Below, one piece after another: positions 1 through 5,041 of a stretch of 5,286 bases of DNA. The notes beneath the pieces were generated by a model. It was given only the letters and a program-made list of their open reading frames with translations. It searched no databases and was not told the DNA's origin. Location of the stretch: positions 1-5,286 of the forward strand of contig JAYGED010000156.1 of the NCBI GenBank assembly GCA_046582565.1. Reading direction: 5' to 3'. How positions within the stretch are numbered: position 1 is the first letter of the stretch; each line of letters starts with the position of its first letter. The translations under genes and the position numbers were made by a program. This stretch comes from JAYGED01 sp046582565 (GTDB taxonomy: Bacteria; Pseudomonadota; Alphaproteobacteria; JAAXGF01).

Positions 1-1
1 C

Positions 2-73
2 TCCGGCGGTTCCGGTCAGCAGGTCTGGTTGAGCTGGACCGAAGAATCGGTGGTCTTGCTGCCGCCTGAGTAA
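2..73 (+). CDS. C-terminal tail of probable ABC transporter ATP-binding protein (partial, 5' end outside window)
   Basis: Only the last 23 codons are inside the window, ending at TAA (71-73). The residues QQVWLSWTEESVVLLPPE resemble the final beta-strand of the TOBE_2 domain that ends PotA/PotG/UgpC-type ABC ATPases (pattern G-x-x-V-x-L-S-W-x-x-E, then a hydrophobic run and a short acidic end). Such ATPases drive uptake of polyamines and other small amines or osmolytes at the inner membrane. The next gene starts 171 nt downstream on the same strand, which would fit an amine importer placed before an amine-oxidising enzyme. The match is short and made by eye. Frame 1 also stays open to a TGA at 67-69, giving LRRFRSAGLVELDRRIGGLA near its end. 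That is vaguely like the end of a Crp-type helix-turn-helix and is a less likely alternative. Confidence 0.5.
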   Translation, partial: SGGSGQQVWLSWTEESVVLLPPE

Positions 74-244
74 TCGATCTGGCAGCAGCCTCCCACATCG
101 ATAGCTATTACGCGCGCACGGCGAGCGCCGGTGAGGCGGGCAAGTTCGCAATCGCTGGATCGATTACGCCACTCCCACACGGTTTGGTCATCTATGTTCC
201 TGACTTCCCGCAGCTTGAGGTAGTGACCGTTAAAGGAGAGCCCG

Positions 245-2323
245 ATGACCCGTGATGCGCGATATGACATCCTGTTTGAGCCCGTGAAGATCGGGCCGGT
301 CACGGCCAAAAACAGATTTTATCAAGCACCCCATTGCAACGGTATGGGGCGAACGTTTCCCTCCAGCATGGCGGCCATGCGCGGCGTGAAGGCCGAAGGC
401 GGCTGGGCCGTGGTCTCCACGGAGCAGATCGATATTCATCCCTCGAGTGACATTACCCCCGCCACCGATGGCCGGATGTGGTCGGACCAGGATATTCCCT
501 ATCTGGCGCGCATGTGCGACGCGGTTCACGAACATGGCGCCCTGGCCTCCATCGAGCTTGTCCACAACGGCAAGTGGGCGGAAAATCTCTATAGCCGTGA
601 GGTTCCCCTGTTCCCATCCCATATGCCGGTGCCGGGACTCAATGTCCCTGTCCAGGCCCGGGCCATGGACAAGGCGGATATCAAGGCCTACCGGCGCTGG
701 CACCTGGAGGCCGTAAAGCGCGCCAAGCAGGCCGGCTTCGATATTGTCTGCTGTTACGCTGGGCATAATCTGTCCCTGGCCGGCATGTTCATGCTGAGCC
801 GCTATAATTACAGGACCGACGAATACGGCGGCAGCCTGGAAAACCGTGTCCGCCTGTTCCGCGAGCTTATCGAGGAGGCTAAGGAGGAGGTCGGCGACAC
901 CATGGGCGTGATCGTGCGTTTCGCCGTCGACGAAATGCGCGGCGCCGAGGGGCTCGAGGCCCATAAGGAAGGCCGCGAGATCGTCGAGATGCTGGCAGAA
1001 CTCCCCGACCTGTGGGACGTGAACGTCGCCGAGTGGCACAACGACAGCATCACCAGCCGGTTCTCCGAAGAAGGCCACCAGGAGCCGTTTGTCGAGTTCG
1101 TCAAAAAGGTCACCACCAAGCCGGTGGTCACGGTTGGCCGCTACACCTCGCCCGACCGCATGGTGTCCATCATTAACAAGGGCATCGTCGATATGATCGG
1201 CGCGGCGCGGCCGTCCATCGCCGACCCGTTCCTGCCCCGGAAAATCGAGGAAGGCCGCATCGAGGACATCCGCGAGTGCATCGGCTGCAATATCTGTGTT
1301 GCCTGGAACACCATGCACGCCCCCATGCGCTGCACCCAGAATCCCACCACCGGCGAAGAGTGGCGGCGCGGCTGGCACCCGGAACGCATCGCACCCAAAA
1401 CGGGTGACGGTTCCGTTCTGGTCGTGGGAGCCGGGCCGGCAGGGCTGGAGGCAGCACTTGCCGCCGGCCGCCGGGGCCACCATGTGATCCTCGCCGAAGC
1501 AACGGGCGAACTGGGCGGCCGGGTAACCCGAGAGAGCCTGCTGCCGGGCCTTGGAGAATGGGCGCGGGTGCGCGATTACCGCACCTACCAGATTTCACAG
1601 ATGGCCAATGTGGAGGTCTATAAATCCAGTTTGCTGGACGCAGCGCAGGTCCTTGAATTCGGCGCCGCCCATGTGGCGGTGGCGACCGGCGCCCGCTGGC
1701 AGCGCGATGGCTATGGCCGGGCTCATCAGTTCCCAATCCCGGGCACGGACGGTGACAACGTGCTGACACCCGACGACATCATGGCCGGCGTGAAACCGGA
1801 AGGTCCGGTGCTGATTTATGATGACGATCATTACTATATGGGTTCGGTTATTGCCGAGAAGCTTGTGGCGGACGGCTGCCGGGTAATTCTGGCAACGCCG
1901 GAGTCCGTCGTGGCGTCCTGGACCGCTCACACCATGGAACAACACCGCATCCAGGCCCGCCTGATGGACATCGGTGTCGAAATCTTCGCCAGTCATCGGT
2001 TGCAGGCAATAGATCAAAGCGGTGTAACGCTGACTTGCGCCTATTCGGAGCGGACGCGGGCGGTCGACACCGCATCGGTTGTCATGGTGGTGTCGCGGTT
2101 GCCGGACGATGCGCTCTACCAGGAACTCGCGGCTGATCCCGACCGATTGCGCGATGCCGGAATCGAGACCCTGAGCAGGATCGGCGATTGCCATGGGCCC
2201 GCGACCATTGCCGCGGCGATCTACGAAGGCCACCGCTTTGCCCGTGAGTTGGGCGAGGACGTATCGAAAATTCCGTTCCGCCGCGAGATTACCGAGCTGG
2301 CACCGGCGTTTGATTTACCGTGA
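245..2323 (+). CDS. Dimethylamine/trimethylamine dehydrogenase-family iron-sulfur flavoprotein
   Basis: A 692-aa member of the TMADH/DMADH/histamine dehydrogenase family, cytosolic enzymes that oxidatively dealkylate or deaminate amines and pass electrons to ETF. The N-terminal part (about 5-335) is an old-yellow-enzyme TIM barrel. Cys31 in FYQAPHC matches the cysteine that covalently holds FMN. Tyr171, His174 and Asp267 match the catalytic triad (Tyr169/His172/Asp267 in TMADH), and Trp264 is the conserved substrate-bowl tryptophan. Cys345, Cys348, Cys351 and Cys363 form the 4Fe-4S site. GAGPAG (395-400) begins the glutathione-reductase-like half, which binds ADP in TMADH. Gln61 sits where TMADH has Tyr60, a replacement known in dimethylamine dehydrogenase and, as I recall, also in histamine dehydrogenase, so the substrate is probably not trimethylamine. 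It ends about 20 residues earlier than TMADH after the shared IPxxRE motif. The start is well supported by AAAGGAGAG at 232-240, six nt before ATG. Family assignment is secure; the exact substrate is inferred. Confidence 0.93.
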   Translation: MTRDARYDILFEPVKIGPVTAKNRFYQAPHCNGMGRTFPSSMAAMRGVKAEGGWAVVSTEQIDIHPSSDITPATDGRMWSDQDIPYLARMCDAVHEHGALASIELVHNGKWAENLYSREVPLFPSHMPVPGLNVPVQARAMDKADIKAYRRWHLEAVKRAKQAGFDIVCCYAGHNLSLAGMFMLSRYNYRTDEYGGSLENRVRLFRELIEEAKEEVGDTMGVIVRFAVDEMRGAEGLEAHKEGREIVEMLAELPDLWDVNVAEWHNDSITSRFSEEGHQEPFVEFVKKVTTKPVVTVGRYTSPDRMVSIINKGIVDMIGAARPSIADPFLPRKIEEGRIEDIRECIGCNICVAWNTMHAPMRCTQNPTTGEEWRRGWHPERIAPKTGDGSVLVVGAGPAGLEAALAAGRRGHHVILAEATGELGGRVTRESLLPGLGEWARVRDYRTYQISQMANVEVYKSSLLDAAQVLEFGAAHVAVATGARWQRDGYGRAHQFPIPGTDGDNVLTPDDIMAGVKPEGPVLIYDDDHYYMGSVIAEKLVADGCRVILATPESVVASWTAHTMEQHRIQARLMDIGVEIFASHRLQAIDQSGVTLTCAYSERTRAVDTASVVMVVSRLPDDALYQELAADPDRLRDAGIETLSRIGDCHGPATIAAAIYEGHRFARELGEDVSKIPFRREITELAPAFDLP

Positions 2324-2396
2324 CGTCCCATTGTGACCATCGGGTGGCGGCTAAAGGAATGCGGTTTTCCCGGCCGTAGAGCGGTGGTACGATTTT

Positions 2397-2410
2397 CCTG
2401 AAATTTGAGG
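2397..2410. promoter_or_regulatory. Imperfect palindrome before the GFA gene
   Basis: CCTGAAATTTGAGG is a 14-base near-perfect palindrome in which six of the seven base pairs match (the odd pair is G/G). It lies 12 nt before the ATG of the double-GFA gene, inside the 99-nt gap after the dehydrogenase, and overlaps that gene's likely Shine-Dalgarno GAGGGG (2407-2412). It could be an operator or simply chance; with no loop it is unlikely to be an RNA hairpin. I saw no convincing -35/-10 pair nearby, so readthrough from the dehydrogenase gene is as likely as a separate promoter. Confidence 0.2.
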
Positions 2411-2422
2411 GGTACCGAGGAA

Positions 2423-3385
2423 ATGGCGACCGGCGACATCCATGAAGGCGGCTGTCTTTGCGGCGCGGTGCGCTACCGTGCCGTTGCCGGTGAGTCCAAG
2501 ACGGTCACCCATTGCTATTGTCACATGTGCCGCAAGGCGACCGGCGGTACGTTCGTCACCTGGGTCGAGTATCCGGCGAAGAGTTTCGTCTTCACCACAG
2601 GCCAGCCGAACTATTTCAGGTCGTCGGATCTTGCCGAGCGGGCGTTTTGCGGGAGCTGCGGCTGCCAGTTGACCTTTCAGGCGGTTGGTGATCCAGGCAA
2701 CTTATCCGAAAGCATCTGGATTGCTCTCGGCGGCACGGATCGGCCGGGCGACATCGAGCCCACCCACCATATCTTCACCGACGACCGCCCCCCCTGGCTT
2801 CACTTGATCGACGACCTGCCATGCTGGCCAAGCCAGCTCCCCTGGCTGCGCCAGGAAGATGAACTGCCACGCCCTACCGTGCCCGAAGAAAACAGAAATA
2901 GTCAGCGGACCGGGGCCGGGGCAGACGACGGCGTCCGTGAAGGGGGTTGTCTTTGCGGATCAGTACGCTATCGCGGCATTGTTGACAGCTCTCATACGGT
3001 CGGCCATTGCCACTGCGGCCTGTGCCGCAAGACGACCGGCGCGACGCTGGTCAACTGGATCCATTTCCCGGTGAAGGACTTCACTTTCACCAAAGGCCAG
3101 CCGAAACGGTTCCGCTCGTCGCCTATTGCCGAGCGGACGTTTTGCGGGACATGCGGCTGCCAGTTCACCTTTCAGTTCACCGGCGACGAGACAAAGAACC
3201 TCTGGGTCGCCCTCGGCAGCACCGATCGGCCGGAGGCGTTCGAACCCACCCACGAAATTTTCACCGAAGACCAGATCCCCTGGCTTAACCTGGGCGACGG
3301 CCTGAAGCGCTGGCCCGGGCAGCGACCCGGGCTGCGCACGGACGACAGCCTTACAAGCCACGACGGCAACGAGCAGGATTCTTGA
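2423..3385 (+). CDS. Tandem double-GFA (glutathione-dependent formaldehyde-activating) domain protein
   Basis: A 320-aa fusion of two GFA/CENP-V-like zinc domains; typical family members have one domain and about 120-190 residues. Domain 1 (about 5-150) carries Cys11/Cys13 (GGCLCG), Cys31/Cys33/Cys36 (HCYCHMC) and Cys76/Cys79 (FCGSCGC). Domain 2 (about 170-310) repeats them as Cys176/Cys178, Cys196/Cys198/Cys201 and Cys241/Cys244, exactly 165 residues later. Every zinc ligand is therefore kept in both halves. A polar linker (about 145-170) joins them. The founding enzyme, Gfa of Paracoccus, was proposed to speed S-hydroxymethylglutathione formation from formaldehyde and glutathione; that activity has been disputed and many relatives have unknown substrates. 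The neighbouring formaldehyde-releasing amine dehydrogenase favours a role in C1 detoxification. ATG 2423 is preferred (GAGGGG 10 nt upstream); an in-frame TTG at 2405 would add six residues. The stop overlaps the next ATG. Confidence 0.88.
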   Translation: MATGDIHEGGCLCGAVRYRAVAGESKTVTHCYCHMCRKATGGTFVTWVEYPAKSFVFTTGQPNYFRSSDLAERAFCGSCGCQLTFQAVGDPGNLSESIWIALGGTDRPGDIEPTHHIFTDDRPPWLHLIDDLPCWPSQLPWLRQEDELPRPTVPEENRNSQRTGAGADDGVREGGCLCGSVRYRGIVDSSHTVGHCHCGLCRKTTGATLVNWIHFPVKDFTFTKGQPKRFRSSPIAERTFCGTCGCQFTFQFTGDETKNLWVALGSTDRPEAFEPTHEIFTEDQIPWLNLGDGLKRWPGQRPGLRTDDSLTSHDGNEQDS

Positions 3386-4167
3386 TGTCCGATCACCCTC
3401 ACGAAGATGAATACGACGACAGCCTGGTGGCGTTTCTTGAAATAATCTATGGCGAGGGCTTTATCGCCCCCGGCGGGCCCGAGGAAGTGCGTAACCTCGT
3501 CGAGGGCGTCGATCTGGCCGGCAAGCTTGTGCTCGATATCGGCTGCGGCATCGGCGGCATAGATATCATGCTGGCCGGTGATTACGGCTGCGACATCATC
3601 GCCCTGGATATCGAGGCGCCACTGCTGGACGAGGCGCGCAAGCGGGCGGCGGCGGCCGGGTTGGCCGGGCGGATCGACTTTCGCCTCGTCGAGCCCGGCC
3701 CCTTGCCTCTTGCAGACTCCGCCGTCGATGTTGTCTTCAGTAAGGATGCCTGGATCCATATTCTTGACAAGCAGGCCCTGCTTGCCGAGGTCTTTCGAGT
3801 GCTGCGGCCAGGCGGCTGGCTGCTGGCGGGCGATTGGTGTCGGGGGCCTGATCCCTACAGCGCCGACATGGAATATTTCTTTGAGCTTGAGGGCCTGACC
3901 TACAACATGGTGACCCTCGATAGCTACGGCACGAACCTTTCAGATCGCGGCTTCACCGAGATAGAACTGGCCGATATCACCGACCGGTTCCGGACCTTGT
4001 CGCAGGGCCAATTGGAGCGCATGAAGGGGCCGTTGAAGGGACGCATACGCGCGCTGGTGGGCACCGAGCAGGCCGAGCGCCATGTCGAGAACTGGCGCCA
4101 ACTCCTCGTTGTGATCGACAACGGCGAACTTCGGCCCGCACATCTGCGCGCCAGAAAGCCGAAATGA
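3385..4167 (+). CDS. Class I SAM-dependent methyltransferase, phosphoethanolamine methyltransferase-like
   Basis: A 260-aa single-domain Rossmann methyltransferase. Motif I is DIGCGIGG (51-58), Asp75 ends strand beta-2 and would hold the SAM ribose, and VLRPGGWLL is the post-motif strand. By eye it aligns along its length with the 266-aa Plasmodium phosphoethanolamine N-methyltransferase, recalled from memory. Shared elements include the N-terminal YxxxxxxxxxxxYGExxIxxGG segment (Tyr10 matching catalytic Tyr19) and KDAWIH (Asp121 and His125 matching Asp128 and His132). Tyr173 matches Tyr181, but the phosphate-binding Arg179 and Lys247 appear as Leu171 and His233. The substrate may therefore be an amine without a phosphate, for example a methylamine or an amino-acid amine; this is inference. 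The ATG shares its A with the TGA of the GFA gene (TGATG), and AGGA lies six nt upstream, so the two are almost certainly co-translated. An in-frame TTG at 3382 is a less likely start. Confidence 0.88.
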   Translation: MSDHPHEDEYDDSLVAFLEIIYGEGFIAPGGPEEVRNLVEGVDLAGKLVLDIGCGIGGIDIMLAGDYGCDIIALDIEAPLLDEARKRAAAAGLAGRIDFRLVEPGPLPLADSAVDVVFSKDAWIHILDKQALLAEVFRVLRPGGWLLAGDWCRGPDPYSADMEYFFELEGLTYNMVTLDSYGTNLSDRGFTEIELADITDRFRTLSQGQLERMKGPLKGRIRALVGTEQAERHVENWRQLLVVIDNGELRPAHLRARKPK

Positions 4168-4185
4168 CAGAACTCGGAAAATTCC

Positions 4186-4200
4186 CTGGTCAGAGATCAG
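4186..4200 (+). terminator. Weak hairpin after the methyltransferase gene
   Basis: CTGGTC, loop AGA, GATCAG form a six-pair stem with one G-U pair, starting 18 nt after the methyltransferase stop. No T-tract follows, so it is not a classical intrinsic terminator. It may only mark the 3' end of the transcript. A second inverted repeat, CTACAT (4210-4215) with ATGTAG (4227-4232), lies just beyond and also lacks a T-run. Confidence 0.2.
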
Positions 4201-4271
4201 CTTCCCGATCTACATTCAATCCGCAGATGTAGCCCCAGGTTAGCACCGGACCCAGGGTGGTGGTGCCGCCG

Positions 4272-4340
4272 CCTACCTCCCGAAAGCGGACATACAGGTG
4301 GCAGTCGCTAAACGTCTGTTTATGACCCAGCTCGGAAGTT
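4272..4340. repeat. Degenerate dispersed intergenic repeat (Rhizobiales-like)
   Basis: The stretch contains CTCCCGAAAGCGGACAT, then AAACGTCTG, then TGACCCAGCTCGGAAGT. It resembles a dispersed noncoding element that I recall from Rhizobiales genomes, built around AAGCGGACAT with a nearby TGACCC...CGGAAGT part. Read on the minus strand it stays open from 4342 to a stop at 4190 without a convincing start codon. Such repeats often give spurious short predicted proteins. It abuts the transposase relic. The identification is from memory. Confidence 0.35.
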
Positions 4341-4359
4341 CGTCAGAGTTTCAGTCACT

Positions 4360-4513
4360 CGAATTTCACCGCTCATAATCCAGCATGCCGTTTGACTCTA
4401 ATTGCCGCTTCACGCTGAGCTATCGGGAGGTCGAGGACCTGTTCGCCGAGCGTGGTCTCGACATCTCCTATGAGACAGTTGGACGATGGGTCTTGAAGTT
4501 CGGTCGGGCCTAG
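4360..4513 (+). pseudogene. N-terminal relic of an IS6-family transposase
   Basis: Frame 4360-4401 reads RISPLIIQHAV, stop, L, stop, resembling the IS6 start HRFPPEIIxHAVWLY with W and Y turned into TGA (4393) and TAA (4399). After a +1 shift, the frame from 4406 reads RFTLSYREVEDLFAERGLDI and then SYETVGRWVLKFG, the helix-turn-helix block that precedes the DDE domain in IS6/IS26-type transposases. It ends at TAG (4511-4513) two codons after the conserved FG. The DDE catalytic domain is absent, and I found no terminal inverted repeats. With two nonsense changes, one frameshift and only about 50 of the usual 230 or more residues, this is a dead fragment. It records an old insertion next to the amine cassette. 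Confidence 0.8.
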
Positions 4514-4621
4514 GCAGTGGAACCGCGAGGTGGAACTGCTCGGCAACCGTCGGCCTAACAATGCCATTAGGGCCAGGATGGCGACAATTACGCCTATCAA
4601 TATGAGTGTATCAACTGGCAT
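4373..4621 (-). CDS. Possible small single-pass membrane peptide, 3' part antisense to IS6 relic
   Basis: An 82-codon minus-strand frame starting at ATG 4619-4621. The first residues, MPVDTLILIGVIVAILALMA, followed by LLGRRL, look like one transmembrane helix with a basic cytoplasmic flank. A weak GGGTGA lies six nt upstream. About 36 codons come from DNA outside the transposase relic; the remainder (below 4514) is simply the antisense of that relic and has no protein-like character. The frame may be a real small membrane protein whose 3' end was replaced by the insertion, or an accident of composition. I do not recognise a family. No function is assigned. Confidence 0.3.
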   Translation of the reverse strand: MPVDTLILIGVIVAILALMALLGRRLPSSSTSRFHCLGPTELQDPSSNCLIGDVETTLGEQVLDLPIAQREAAIRVKRHAGL

Positions 4622-4659
4622 GATGTCACCCGCATCTGATCGCGCCGAAGCGAGGACAG

Positions 4660-4683
4660 GGTTAGTGAATGGTCTTGCTAACC
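4660..4683. repeat. Inverted repeat downstream of the 57-aa minus gene
   Basis: GGTTAG (4660-4665) and CTAACC (4678-4683) are perfect six-base inverted copies around a 12-nt loop. On the minus strand they lie about 30 nt past the stop of the 57-aa gene. They could form a weak 3'-end hairpin, but no T-run follows. The rest of 4514-4711 shows no other recognisable element apart from the start of the membrane-peptide frame. Confidence 0.2.
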
Positions 4684-4711
4684 ACCGGCGAAAAGAAGCA
4701 ACAAACCGCGT

Positions 4712-4885
4712 TTAACTTCCCGTATCGGTCAAGCCGCGATCGGCAACCAGGGCGGCCTCGATATGGACGCAGGAAGCATTTGCATCGCGGAATTTCATAA
4801 GCTTCTCAATCGGGAAGATGACTTCACTGATATCCGATCGATCTTTTAGTCGGTCTTTCTCGAGTGTGCGTTTCTTATTCGTCAT
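4712..4885 (-). CDS. Hypothetical 57-aa protein, divergent from LysR regulator
   Basis: The product begins MTNKKRTLEKDRLKDRSDIS and continues with a hydrophobic EVIFPIEKLM patch and an Ala/Val-rich C-terminal part containing one cysteine (Cys39). It has no signal peptide or membrane segment, and I do not recognise its family. The charged N-terminus and the later amphipathic stretch suggest a small soluble protein. A perfect GGAGG (complement of 4891-4895) sits five nt before ATG 4883-4885. The adjacent ATG 4886-4888 would leave only two nt, so the second is preferred; the open frame extends upstream to 4975. The gene is transcribed away from the LysR gene, across a 156-nt gap, the usual layout for a LysR target. 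Codon use is less GC-biased than in the left-hand cassette. The strong ribosome site is the main reason to believe it. Confidence 0.5.
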   Translation of the reverse strand: MTNKKRTLEKDRLKDRSDISEVIFPIEKLMKFRDANASCVHIEAALVADRGLTDTGS

Positions 4886-4996
4886 CATAACCTCCATTCT
4901 CGGCGGAAAGCGCCTCCACCTCAGTGCTTGCGAACGACCTAACACCCACCAGACGGCAGGCTCATCAAACATCATGCCTATTCCACAAAAAAAGAG

Positions 4997-5022
4997 AATA
5001 TGCTAATATTGAGAGAGATAAT
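4997..5022. promoter_or_regulatory. AT-rich divergent control region with candidate LysR-type sites
   Basis: The last part of the gap before the LysR gene is strikingly AT-rich compared with the flanks. AATAT-GCTA-ATATT (4997-5010) is a perfect five-base inverted repeat. It runs into ATT-N9-AAT (5008-5022), which fits the loose LysR consensus T-N11-A. TAATAT (5004-5009) could serve as a -10 box, but no good -35 is seen. LysR proteins commonly bind such sites to control themselves and a divergent neighbour. In AT-rich DNA these short motifs can arise by chance, so this is a candidate only. Confidence 0.3.
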
Positions 5023-5041
5023 CTTGAAAAATGAGAATACC

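Noticed and set aside
119..130. CGGCGAGCGCCG hairpin after the first partial gene
   Set aside because: The usable stem is only four pairs with a four-base loop and no T-run, so it is not a believable terminator.
16..309. 97-codon minus-strand frame at the left edge
   Set aside because: It starts inside the dehydrogenase gene, has no family resemblance and no good ribosome site, and overlaps two better plus-strand readings.
230..1483. 417-codon minus-strand frame opposite the dehydrogenase
   Set aside because: It is the antisense shadow of a well-supported gene, as is common in GC-rich DNA; its Gly/Ala/His/Asp-rich product shows no family motif.
1595..2233. 212-codon minus-strand frame
   Set aside because: Antisense of the flavoprotein C-terminal half; no motif or ribosome site seen.
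3172..3759. 195-codon minus-strand frame across the GFA/methyltransferase junction
   Set aside because: Spans two real genes in antisense and lacks protein-family features.
4530..4715. 61-codon plus-strand frame in the decay zone
   Set aside because: Low-information product with no clear ribosome site; opposite the more protein-like membrane-peptide start.
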